In this document: positions 34,212 to 41,771 of the stretch, piece by piece
How positions within the stretch are numbered: the first letter of the stretch is position 1
Layout: every line of letters starts with the position of its first letter
Assembly (NCBI GenBank): GCA_031262985.1
Contig: JAISGQ010000012.1
Location: forward strand, 1-64,000
Direction of reading: 5' to 3'
Length of the DNA: 64,000 nucleotides
DNA from: Oscillospiraceae bacterium
GTDB taxonomy: Bacteria; Bacillota; Clostridia; Oscillospirales; Acutalibacteraceae
Made by a program: the position numbers and the translations under genes
The notes under the pieces: model-generated
Told to the model about the DNA's origin: nothing
The model's input: the letters and a program-made list of their open reading frames with translations, nothing else
Database searches by the model: none

Positions 34212-35198
34212 GTGGCAAACGATATATATGATGTGTGCATGGAGCGAATCAACGAGCGAAGGGCGAAGGCATTGCTCCTGTCCGAGGAACGCGGGGCGTT
34301 TTTAGCCGCGCAGTGCGGTGAGTACGCCGAAATCAAGAAGAGGCTTTCGGGTACGTGGTTTGCACTGGCACAGCAGGTACTCAAACGCGGCAACACGGAG
34401 GCGGAGCTTAACTCCCTCATGGAGGAGAACCTTCAGGCGCAGGAGCGGATAGACAGGATTTTAGCCGAACGCGGCTACGACAAGAGCTGGCTTGAGCCTG
34501 TGTTCGTCTGCAAACACTGTGAGGACACGGGGTTTGTAGGCGGCAAGGTGTGCGAATGTCTCAAGCAGATGATAAGGAATGAGCGGTATGAACGGCTCAA
34601 TGCTGTCACTCCGCTCAAGCTCAGCACCTTTGACACCTTTTCACTCGATTTGTACTCCGACAAGCCCGATTCGCCCGGAGGACTTTCCCCTCGTTTGCTC
34701 ATGTCGGTTGCGTTTGAAAAATGCAGGAAATACGCGGAGAGCTTTTCGAAGCACTCCCCGAACCTCCTCTTGCAGGGCGGAGTAGGGCTTGGGAAAACCC
34801 ACCTCTCGCTCGCTATAGCAAAGACGGCTATAGACAAAAATTTCGGAGTGCTATACGGCGCGGCGGGGGAGTTCCTCACTAAAATAGAGCGTGAGCATTT
34901 CGGCAGAAGTACGTCGGGGGAGGACACACTGTCCATGTGCAAGTCGTGCGACCTGCTCATCCTCGACGATTTAGGCGCGGAGTTTCTCACGCAGTTCAGT
35001 ATTGCCATGCTGTATGATATTATAAACGCGCGGATACTCTCCTCCTCCCCGACGATAATAAGCACGAATCTCACTATATCGGGGATTCAGGAGCGGTACA
35101 CCGAGCGGCTTGCCTCGAGGATAACGGGAAACTACCTGCGCTACCAGTTTGCGGGGAAGGACCTGCGGATTACTGTCCGCAAGGCGCGGAAGGAATGA
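34212..35198 (+). CDS. DnaC/DnaI-like replicative helicase loader
   Basis: AAA+ ATPase that loads the replicative helicase. An N-terminal zinc-binding segment (CKHCEDTGFVGGKVCECLK) is typical of DnaI-type loaders. Walker A LLQGGVGLGKTHLSLAIA, Walker B LLILDDLGAEF, sensor 1 IISTNLTI and an Arg-finger region (RLASRITGNY) follow. 328 aa, GTG start. Downstream sequence (after 35198) changes abruptly to insertion remnants. Confidence 0.92.
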   Translation: MANDIYDVCMERINERRAKALLLSEERGAFLAAQCGEYAEIKKRLSGTWFALAQQVLKRGNTEAELNSLMEENLQAQERIDRILAERGYDKSWLEPVFVCKHCEDTGFVGGKVCECLKQMIRNERYERLNAVTPLKLSTFDTFSLDLYSDKPDSPGGLSPRLLMSVAFEKCRKYAESFSKHSPNLLLQGGVGLGKTHLSLAIAKTAIDKNFGVLYGAAGEFLTKIEREHFGRSTSGEDTLSMCKSCDLLILDDLGAEFLTQFSIAMLYDIINARILSSSPTIISTNLTISGIQERYTERLASRITGNYLRYQFAGKDLRITVRKARKE

Positions 35199-35224
35199 CG
35201 GATTTCAATTAGTGTGAAATTAAA

Positions 35225-35246
35225 GTGTGAAAGGAAATTTGTTTTC
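35225..35246 (+). repeat. Left copy of a 22-bp direct repeat flanking the insertion zone
   Basis: GTGTGAAAGGAAATTTGTTT plus TC is identical at 36897-36918, just upstream of the oadB promoter. A looser similarity (GATTT-A-TTAGTGTGAAA) precedes both copies. The pair brackets all the transposase, cassette and repeat remnants. Confidence 0.8.
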
Positions 35247-35351
35247 TGTATGTAGTACAATGATATGACCCAATAGATAGTAAAAAGCTCACCTCGAGAT
35301 GGTAGAATGGAATCACGACAGACCAAACACTATTTCGAAGGAGAGCTTCTC

Positions 35352-35513
35352 ATGGCAAGGATAACACAGAGAGAGAAAAAACGCAAGCAAGAGGCACAAA
35401 ATCGAGCGAAAGCCGTAGAATACGCACTGAAACATGGCAATAAAAGCGAAGCGGCACGATTGTATTTAGTCAGCTTGGCGAGCATAAAACGCTGGTGCAA
35501 GCGATATGACGGT
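35352..35513 (+). pseudogene. Transposase, N-terminal part (split gene)
   Basis: 54 codons reading MARITQREKKRKQEAQN through IKRWCKRYDG form the helix-turn-helix start of an IS transposase/integrase seen in Clostridia. The ATG has GGAG upstream. Homology stops exactly after KRYDG. The same protein appears to resume at 36386 (YESLLEKSYRPKKHPNQH). The gene was therefore split by the inserted cassette between the two parts. Confidence 0.7.
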
Positions 35514-35620
35514 ATTCCAAAGGCACGATCCGTCTGCTGCTTGATAAACCGATAGATTTTAATTTGATAGCCGACATCACGCGTTGGCGTGTGAAGCAAG
35601 TGGAGGAAAAGCATGGATAA
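35513..35620 (+). pseudogene. C-terminal fragment of a DUF1801/YdhG-like protein
   Basis: In the frame +2 relative to the transposase start, the sequence reads YSKGTIRLLLDKPIDFNLIA and ends ...RVKQVEEKHG-stop. This resembles the usual C terminus of DUF1801 (YdhG/YjbR-like) proteins. It has no start and its N-terminal part is missing at the junction with the transposase. Its stop overlaps the start of the next gene by 8 bp, as in an original operon. Confidence 0.55.
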
Positions 35621-36218
35621 AAACGCATTTTTAACAGAAGATCGATTTGTGGATTTTAGGGATGAGAGTATCTCACGTTTAGCAAACACACTTTTTGCGG
35701 TCTGCCACAGTGATGCCGAAAAAGCCGAAGCCGCATTTTTGTATGTGCGCGACGAAATTCCACATTCGTTTGATATTAGAGCGAAAATCATCACTCATAC
35801 CGCTTCGGAAGTGTTGCGCCACAAAACAGGTATCTGCCACGCAAAAGCAAACCTGCTTGCCGCACTGTTACGCAGCGTCGGACTACCTACAGGCTTTCGT
35901 TTTCAGCACATTACCTTTGCGGATGATGATTCGCAAGATTATTGTTTGCATTGTTATAACGCGGTTTTTCTTAATGAAAAATGGATACAGCTTGATGCGC
36001 GAGGTAATAAGCCTGGTGTAAACGCGCAATTTTCACTTGATGAACCTATTCTTGCTTTTCCATGCAGAAAAGAATATGACGAGTATATTTTTAATGGAAT
36101 TTACGCAAAGCCAGATTTGCCGACAATGCACTTACTATGCGAAGCTATGAATATAGATGAAGTTGCACGCGGCTTGCCGGAATTTCCGGCAAATAAGCCT
36201 GATTTAATAATAGATTAA
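35613..36218 (+). CDS. Transglutaminase-like (Cys protease fold) protein
   Basis: 201 aa with a transglutaminase-core triad: Cys in KTGICHAKANLLAALLRSVG, His in YCLHCYNAVF and Asp in IQLDARGNK. No signal peptide or membrane segment, so probably cytosolic. Family members act as proteases or amidases; the substrate is unknown. It is the only intact gene in the inserted cassette, and its lower G+C and codon use differ from the neighbours. ATG with GGAGG upstream (inside the DUF1801 remnant). Confidence 0.8.
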   Translation: MDKNAFLTEDRFVDFRDESISRLANTLFAVCHSDAEKAEAAFLYVRDEIPHSFDIRAKIITHTASEVLRHKTGICHAKANLLAALLRSVGLPTGFRFQHITFADDDSQDYCLHCYNAVFLNEKWIQLDARGNKPGVNAQFSLDEPILAFPCRKEYDEYIFNGIYAKPDLPTMHLLCEAMNIDEVARGLPEFPANKPDLIID

Positions 36219-36237
36219 GAGGAGAAATGCGTAAAAG

Positions 36238-36384
36238 ATGAAATATTACCAAATCGCCGTCGTCATACTTTTCGGTGCTTTTTATATCACCTACATCGCA
36301 AAGATGCTGCTTAAAAAGCAAGGCATCAAAGGCAGTATACTCGGTAAAAACGCGCTTGAAAAAGCGTTACTCTTAGTCACCTAG
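36238..36384 (+). pseudogene. N-terminal fragment of an isoprenylcysteine-methyltransferase-like membrane protein
   Basis: 48 codons (MKYYQIAVVILFGAFYITYI then AKMLLKKQGIKG...) resemble the first membrane helix of bacterial ICMT-family methyltransferases. A stop follows where the transposase sequence resumes. GAGGAG lies upstream, so it was once the third gene of the cassette. Too short for the ORF track. Confidence 0.5.
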
Positions 36385-36385
36385 C

Positions 36386-36511
36386 TATGAATCGTTATTA
36401 GAGAAATCATATCGTCCCAAAAAACACCCGAATCAACACAGCAATTACGAAAAACGAAAGCTAAGAAAGGCGTACAAGAGCAAATTTGCGCGGTATGGCT
36501 GGCAAGGAGTT
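36386..36511 (+). pseudogene. Transposase, continuation of the split gene
   Basis: The frame reads YESLLEKSYRPKKHPNQHSN, then YEKRKLRKAYKSKFARYGWQGV. This is the region that should follow KRYDG in the transposase that starts at 35352. It has no start of its own. It is cut again at WQGV, where the structured repeat begins. The rest of the transposase is absent. Confidence 0.6.
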
Positions 36512-36895
36512 AGAGTTTAGGGAGGTAGACGGCTAAAGCCTACACCCAAACTACCGCCTTTAGGCGGTAGTGATTGAGCCTCATAATGTTTTATTGATGA
36601 ACCAATTAAACCTTGCCATTCAGCGCGTGTGTTGTGTGCAAAATCGTTGAAATACAGCCGTTTTATCTTGAAAGTGTGGCAAGGTTTAATCGGGGGAGCA
36701 ATAACAATAAGTAGGTCGCAAGGCGACCTACACAGTGGAACCCCCGACGAGGGTTCTCCCTACCCTTCCTGCGTTTTTCTGACGATAAAGAATTTCGCCA
36801 TCTGCGGATGGCGACTTAAGACTCTGTCTTAAGAATCTGCAAGCCTTTGAAAAGGCTTGACCTAAACTTTGCCTCCTTGGCAACAGATTTGAGTT
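36499..36895 (-). repeat. Structured intergenic repeat, copy E (reverse, long form, lacks hairpin 5)
   Basis: On the minus strand the element starts at about 36895 with hairpins 1 to 4 (TTGCC/GGCAA, AAGCCTT/AAAGGCTT, CTTAAGAC/GTCTTAAG, TCGCCATC/GATGGCGA), then goes from the CGCAGGAAGGGTA linker straight to hairpin 6. The AAATGTCC hairpin 5 is cleanly missing. Past hairpin 7 come GTAG...CTAC and ACTACCGCCT tta GGCGGTAGT hairpins. The far end (GGCAAGGAGTTAGAGTTTAG) is an inverted copy of the start. Confidence 0.82.
36605..36690. repeat. 86-bp inverted-repeat unit nested in copy E
   Basis: Perfect 14-bp terminal inverted repeats (ATTAAACCTTGCCA and TGGCAAGGTTTAAT) bracket 58 bp of unrelated sequence. 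It could be a tiny miniature element inserted into the long form of the repeat, or an internal stem of the element. Confidence 0.55.
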
Positions 36896-36896
36896 A

Positions 36897-36918
36897 GTGT
36901 GAAAGGAAATTTGTTTTC
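36897..36918 (+). repeat. Right copy of the 22-bp direct repeat
   Basis: Identical to 35225-35246. This copy is followed by the promoter of the oadB-like gene, so it probably marks the original, uninterrupted intergenic sequence. Confidence 0.8.
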
Positions 36919-36922
36919 CTTA

Positions 36923-36960
36923 TTGAAATTACCGTGTGTTTCCAATATAATAGTTTGGAA
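36923..36960 (+). promoter_or_regulatory. Sigma-A promoter of the oadB-like gene with palindrome over the -10
   Basis: TTGAAA and TATAAT are separated by 17 bp (36923-36951). A TTCCAA n9 TTGGAA inverted repeat (36940-36960) covers the -10 box, a possible operator. Confidence 0.7.
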
Positions 36961-36990
36961 TCCAAAAATTAATTTGAGGAGAGATAAAAA

Positions 36991-38157
36991 TTGGAGTTTT
37001 TTGAATTTCTTACCGGCGGTATATCAGAATTTCTCGAACCCGGCGGCTGGAAGATGGCAGTCATGTGGGTGGTAGGCGCACTCCTTATCTGGCTTGCGAT
37101 AAAGAAGGATATGGAACCCGCACTGCTCCTTCCTATGGGTTTTGGCGCGATACTCATAAATATCCCCCTAAGCGGAGCTATCGACCAGACCTTAGCCGGC
37201 GGCTTAGAGATGCACGGTATAATCGACTGGCTTTTCGAGGTAGGAATAGAAGCCTCGGAGGCTATGCCGCTCCTCCTGTTTATCGGAATAGGCGCGATGA
37301 TTGACTTCGGACCGCTCCTGTCGAATCCGAAAATGCTGCTTTTCGGCGGCGCGGCGCAGTTCGGCATATTCGCCACAATCACTGCGGCGGCACTCATCGG
37401 CTTCGACCTAAAGGACGCGGCGTCCACCGGTATAATCGGCGCGGCGGACGGACCTACCTCCATCATGGTGTCGCAGGTTTTGGGCAGTAAGTATGTCGGC
37501 GCGATAGCAGTCGCGGCGTACTCCTACATGGCGTTAGTTCCCATTATTCAGCCTGTCGCGATTAAGGCTGTCACAACGAAAAAAGAGCGTATGATTCGTA
37601 TGCCCTACAATCCGAGCAGCGTATCAAAAAACACAAGAATCCTCTTCCCGATACTCGTTACGCTTATAGCGGGGCTTGTATCCTCCCTCTCCGTGTCGTT
37701 AGTCGGATGCCTGATGTTCGGCAACCTCATAAGGGAGAGCGGAAAGCTCGACAGTCTGTCTCAGACTGCCTCCACGACCTTCGCTAACATCATCACACTG
37801 CTTCTCGGAATTACTATCTCCGCAAGCATGAAGGCGGAGAATTTTGTAAGAATCGAAACCCTCGTGATTATGGCTCTCGGCTTGCTGGCGTTCATCTTCG
37901 ACACAATGGCGGGAGTGCTTTTCGCGAAGTTCCTCAACATCTTCCTCCCCAAGGGAAAGAAAATCAATCCCATGGTAGGCGGCGCGGGCATCTCGGCGTT
38001 CCCCATGTCCGCAAGAGTTATCCAGAAGATGGCACTCAAGGAGGACAATCAGAACCACCTCCTCATGCACGCGGTAGGCGCGAATGTCGCGGGGCAGATA
38101 GGCTCTGTTATAGCGGGCGGAATAATACTTGAGCTTGTTCCGGGACTTATAGGTTAG
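36991..38157 (+). CDS. Sodium-translocating decarboxylase beta subunit (OadB/GcdB/MmdB family)
   Basis: Polytopic membrane protein (388 aa, 9-11 helices) that couples decarboxylation of a carboxybiotin to sodium export. Family motifs are LLFIGIGAMIDFGPLLSNP, GIIGAADGPTSIMVS containing the conserved Asp implicated in sodium transport, and VGGAGISAFPMSARV. Which acid is decarboxylated cannot be told: no alpha (carboxyltransferase) or biotin-carrier gene is adjacent. TTG start with GAGGAG upstream. Followed 12 bp later by a small OadG-like membrane protein. Confidence 0.9.
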   Translation: MEFFEFLTGGISEFLEPGGWKMAVMWVVGALLIWLAIKKDMEPALLLPMGFGAILINIPLSGAIDQTLAGGLEMHGIIDWLFEVGIEASEAMPLLLFIGIGAMIDFGPLLSNPKMLLFGGAAQFGIFATITAAALIGFDLKDAASTGIIGAADGPTSIMVSQVLGSKYVGAIAVAAYSYMALVPIIQPVAIKAVTTKKERMIRMPYNPSSVSKNTRILFPILVTLIAGLVSSLSVSLVGCLMFGNLIRESGKLDSLSQTASTTFANIITLLLGITISASMKAENFVRIETLVIMALGLLAFIFDTMAGVLFAKFLNIFLPKGKKINPMVGGAGISAFPMSARVIQKMALKEDNQNHLLMHAVGANVAGQIGSVIAGGIILELVPGLIG

Positions 38158-38169
38158 GAGGAGAAATAA

Positions 38170-38568
38170 ATGAGAAATAATATCTTAAAGAAACTCGCGC
38201 TCTTCTGCGCGGTACTCATGATAGCTTTGTTCGTCTGCTCGTTTTCGGCTTTAGCCGCAGAGAGCGTGAGCGATACCGACACCACCTCCGCCGTTCTCAC
38301 GAAAGAGCCGCGGGGGGACGACTCCCTGCTGATTGCTCCGAACCCGAACGCAGAGGAGGAGAGCGGCGAAGCCGCGCTTTCTCCCACCGACAATGACGGC
38401 TTTAAGGAGATGCTCAGCAAGAGCATGGACGAAAAGATGGTCACTGTTAAAAAAACCCTCACGGTAATGGGCTGGGGCATGGCGACTATATTTATCGTCG
38501 TCATCATTATATATATCGTTGTGGCGACGCTGACCGCCGTCACGAAGGAGAAAAAGAAGGAGGAGTAG
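38170..38568 (+). CDS. Small membrane protein, possible OadG-like subunit
   Basis: 132 aa. An N-terminal signal or anchor (LALFCAVLMIALFVCSFSALAA), an acidic Ser/Thr/Glu-rich middle, and a C-terminal helix (VMGWGMATIFIVVIIIYIVV) followed by Lys/Glu. The G-MA-IFIVVIIIY helix with a charged tail resembles OadG, the gamma subunit that anchors the decarboxylase complex. OadG usually has its helix at the N terminus, so the assignment rests mainly on position next to the beta subunit. Confidence 0.5.
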   Translation: MRNNILKKLALFCAVLMIALFVCSFSALAAESVSDTDTTSAVLTKEPRGDDSLLIAPNPNAEEESGEAALSPTDNDGFKEMLSKSMDEKMVTVKKTLTVMGWGMATIFIVVIIIYIVVATLTAVTKEKKKEE

Positions 38569-38619
38569 CAGTCCTCCTCGCGATAGACTGAAAAAATTCG
38601 AGAGAAAAAGGAAGATTTT

Positions 38620-40059
38620 ATGGCAAAGCAAAACAACAAGCTTGTAGAGGCTATCACTCCCATGGATGTGGATTTTGCCCAGTGGTACACCGATATAGTG
38701 AGAAACGCGGAGCTGATGGACTACTCGTCTGTTCGCGGCTGTATGATTCTCCCTCCCTACGGCTACGCCATATGGGAGAATATTCAGCATATTCTCGACA
38801 GAAAATTCAAGGAGACAGGGCATGAGAACGTGTCCATGCCGCTCTTTATCCCCGAAGGACTTCTCCAAAAGGAGAAGGACCACGTCGCGGGCTTTGCTCC
38901 TGAGGTGGCGTGGGTGACGCACGGCGGAACAGAGCCTTTGCAGGAGCGTCTCTGCGTGCGTCCTACATCGGAGACACTGTTCTGCGAATACTACGCGCGG
39001 GCTATACACTCCTACCGCGACCTGCCCAAGCTCTACAACCAGTGGTGTTCGGTAGTGCGCTGGGAGAAGACGACGCGTCCGTTCCTGCGCTCGGTTGAGT
39101 TCCAGTGGCAGGAGGGACACACCATGCACGAAACCGCGCAGGAGGCGATGGAGGAGACCGAGCGTATGCTTGAGGTGTACGCCGAAACCCTCGAAAACGA
39201 CCTCGCAATCCCCGTAATCAAGGGCAGAAAGACCGATAAGGAGAAGTTCGCCGGAGCGGAGGCTACCTACACGGTGGAGGCGATGATGCACGACGGAAAG
39301 GCACTCCAGAGCGGCACGAGCCACTACTTCGGAGACGGCTTCGCGAAGGCGTTCGAGATTCGGTTTACCGGCAGAGACAACACCCTTCAATATCCGCATC
39401 AGACCTCGTGGGGCATGAGTACGCGCGTAATTGGCGGCATAATCATGACACACGGCGACGACAGCGGACTTGTACTCCCGCCGGCAGTTGCTCCTATTCA
39501 GGTCATTATCATACCCGTTGCACAGCATAAGCCGGGAGTACTCGAAAAGGCGAACGAGCTTCTCGCAAAGCTCCAAGGCGTTGCGAGGGTGAAGATTGAC
39601 CAGTCGGAGCAGTCGCCCGGATGGAAATTCGCTCAGTACGAGATGAAGGGCGTACCGCTCAGGCTGGAGATAGGACCTAAGGACATAGAGAACAACCAGT
39701 GCGTAATAGTGCGAAGGGACAACAGGGAAAAGACTTTCGTCTCACTCGACGAGCTGGAGAGCAAAATCCCCGAGCTGTTAGAGGCGGTAAGGCAGGGGCT
39801 TTACCAAAAGGCATACGACAGACGCCTCGGCATGATTTCAGAGGCAAAGGATATGGAGCAGCTTTGCAAAACTGCGGAGGAGAAGCCCGGCTTCGTCAAG
39901 GCGATGTGGTGCGGCGACCTTTCCTGCGAGGAGAAAATCAAAGAGGAGGCGGGGCTTTCCTCCAGATGTATTCCCTTCGAGCAGGAGAGCGTTTCCGACA
40001 AGTGTGTCTGCTGCGGCAAGCCTGCTGATAAAATGGTATTCTGGGGCAAGAGTTATTAG
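38620..40059 (+). CDS. proS: Prolyl-tRNA synthetase, short (archaeal/eukaryotic-like) type
   Basis: Class II synthetase charging tRNA-Pro. Motif 2 is seen around [22 protein letters not shown] and motif 3 near the middle. It lacks the bacterial INS editing domain, and ends in a Zn-binding domain ([11 protein letters not shown]...CVCCGKP) and the typical terminal Tyr, as in ProS type 3. 479 aa. ATG with GGAAG upstream. This form occurs in many Clostridia and Mycoplasma. Confidence 0.94.
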   Translation: MAKQNNKLVEAITPMDVDFAQWYTDIVRNAELMDYSSVRGCMILPPYGYAIWENIQHILDRKFKETGHENVSMPLFIPEGLLQKEKDHVAGFAPEVAWVTHGGTEPLQERLCVRPTSETLFCEYYARAIHSYRDLPKLYNQWCSVVRWEKTTRPFLRSVEFQWQEGHTMHETAQEAMEETERMLEVYAETLENDLAIPVIKGRKTDKEKFAGAEATYTVEAMMHDGKALQSGTSHYFGDGFAKAFEIRFTGRDNTLQYPHQTSWGMSTRVIGGIIMTHGDDSGLVLPPAVAPIQVIIIPVAQHKPGVLEKANELLAKLQGVARVKIDQSEQSPGWKFAQYEMKGVPLRLEIGPKDIENNQCVIVRRDNREKTFVSLDELESKIPELLEAVRQGLYQKAYDRRLGMISEAKDMEQLCKTAEEKPGFVKAMWCGDLSCEEKIKEEAGLSSRCIPFEQESVSDKCVCCGKPADKMVFWGKSY

Positions 40060-40156
40060 GAAGTGTTGACAACACATAGATACAATTGGTTTCGCAGTAA
40101 TACTAACGAGAAGGAGTGTTACTACTCTCGGCAAATAAGAAAGGACGGTGCAATCG

Positions 40157-41107
40157 GTGAAAGACAGTACACTGTACATAGTTATCCCTTGCTACAACGA
40201 GGAGGAAGTCCTCGTGCAAACATCCTCTGAGATGGAGATTCTCATGGACAGGATGATGAGCGAAAACCTCATCTCCCAAAAGAGCAAGGTCATGTTTGTA
40301 GACGACGGCTCGAAGGACACAACATGGAGTATCATTCAGTCGCTGTGCAAGGAGAACTCCCTCTTTTCAGGAGTAAAGCTTTCGAGAAACCGAGGACATC
40401 AGAATGCTCTGCTTGCCGGACTTGCAGTTGCTAATAAATACGCCGACATGACTGTTTCTATAGACGCCGACCTGCAGGACGATATAAACGCGATAGAGGA
40501 AATGGTGGTAAAATACCACGGCGGAGCGGACATCGTCTACGGAGTGCGGGGAGATAGGCGTTCGGACAGCTTTGCGAAAAAGACGACCGCCGTAATGTTC
40601 TACAAGGTGATGAAGATGATGGGCGCGGATACGGTGTACAACCACGCCGATTGCAGGCTCATGAGCAGACGCGCATTGAGCGTCCTGCTTGAGTTTGACG
40701 AGGTCAACCTCTACCTGCGCGGAATGGTTCCGCTCGTCGGTTTTCCCACAGATACTGTAGTATACGAGCGTAAGAGCCGCATGGCAGGGGAGTCGAAGTA
40801 CCCGCTCAAAGCCATGATTAAGCTTGCGGTCAACGGCATTACCTCAATGAGCGTAAAGCCGCTGAATCTTATATTCAGCACGGGCATAGTAGTGCTGGCA
40901 GTGAGTATCCTCCTCCTGCTCATCTCGGTTTGCAGGGCGGATATTCTGCAAACGCTTGCGATTATCTCCTCTGTCTTTATCGTGGGAGGACTGCAGCTGA
41001 TAGCTATAGGAATAGTCGGCGAGTACGTCGGAAAGACATACTCCGAGACAAAGCACAGACCGAAATTTATCATCTCCGATATTATTTTGGACGAGGAAGT
41101 GCAGTAG
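40157..41107 (+). CDS. Family 2 glycosyltransferase, DPM1/GtrB-like
   Basis: GT-A domain with VIPCYNEEE, VMFVDDGSKDTTW and SIDADLQDD (the DxD equivalent), then QDDINAIEEMV, and two C-terminal transmembrane helices (LIFSTGIVVLAVSILLLLI and ILQTLAIISSVFIVGGLQL). Such proteins move a sugar from a nucleotide donor to polyprenyl phosphate on the inner face of the membrane. The sugar is unknown. I use the GTG at 40157 (AGGA about 11 nt upstream); the track uses a GTG 9 nt earlier. 316 aa. Confidence 0.87.
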   Translation: MKDSTLYIVIPCYNEEEVLVQTSSEMEILMDRMMSENLISQKSKVMFVDDGSKDTTWSIIQSLCKENSLFSGVKLSRNRGHQNALLAGLAVANKYADMTVSIDADLQDDINAIEEMVVKYHGGADIVYGVRGDRRSDSFAKKTTAVMFYKVMKMMGADTVYNHADCRLMSRRALSVLLEFDEVNLYLRGMVPLVGFPTDTVVYERKSRMAGESKYPLKAMIKLAVNGITSMSVKPLNLIFSTGIVVLAVSILLLLISVCRADILQTLAIISSVFIVGGLQLIAIGIVGEYVGKTYSETKHRPKFIISDIILDEEVQ

Positions 41108-41112
41108 AGAAA

Positions 41113-41613
41113 ATGCCTTCTGAAGTAAGACAAATAGGCTCTTGGCAGATGGCGGTTGACCGCGAAGCGACCCAAAGCGTATACGATAGATTGCCGAGCG
41201 GTATAGACTGCGAGTGCAATTCGTGCCGAAATTTCTCCGCCGTAGTTTCTAATATGCCGGAGGCGGTTAAGGAGTTTTTTGACAGCTTTGGGATTGATTT
41301 ATCAAAGCCATCCGAGGTTTATTCTTTCTGTGCGCCGGAAAACGGATGTATACTCTACGGCGGATTCTATCATTTTGTCGGCGAGTATCTAAGCGGCGAT
41401 GATGCATGGCAACCAATGCCGAAGAAAAGATGGTTTCGCAAAAATACGGTTAAATATATTGACCCTCCCGAATTTTACAATATATCCGAAGGATTTGACA
41501 TAGGCTTTACCCACTCCATCGGTCCTGTGTCGGAGGAGTTCCCCGAGCTGATAGTGCAGATGGAAATCAGCTTCACATTGCCGTGGGTATTGGACGAGCC
41601 GTATGAAGATTGA
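41113..41613 (+). CDS. Conserved protein of unknown function with a CxCxxC motif
   Basis: 166 aa with YDRLPSGIDCECNSCRNF, a C-x-C-x2-C cluster, and an FFDSFGIDLSKPSEVYSFC segment. No signal or membrane helix. I recognise the pattern as a recurrent uncharacterised family but know no function. The start at ATG 41113 is 5 bp after the glycosyltransferase stop; the ORF track runs much further upstream inside that gene. Probably cotranscribed with it and ended by the hairpin at 41649. Confidence 0.65.
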   Translation: MPSEVRQIGSWQMAVDREATQSVYDRLPSGIDCECNSCRNFSAVVSNMPEAVKEFFDSFGIDLSKPSEVYSFCAPENGCILYGGFYHFVGEYLSGDDAWQPMPKKRWFRKNTVKYIDPPEFYNISEGFDIGFTHSIGPVSEEFPELIVQMEISFTLPWVLDEPYED

Positions 41614-41648
41614 CAAAGAACCCTATAGTTAATTTAGTATGTAGCCGA

Positions 41649-41682
41649 GCACCCCCAAAACACATAAGTGTTTTGGGGGTGC
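41649..41682. terminator. Strong bidirectional terminator hairpin
   Basis: A perfect 15-bp stem GCACCCCCAAAACAC with loop ATAA lies between the plus-strand glycosyltransferase unit and the convergent glmS gene. The run of four Ts is inside the stem, so it can serve either strand. Confidence 0.75.
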
Positions 41683-41771
41683 TTCACATCTTGGCACTGA
41701 TTCCCATCATCCGTAAGGAGGTAAGCGCAGTACTTCACGTCTTCAAGTAACGAAACATCATTTCATGACTT

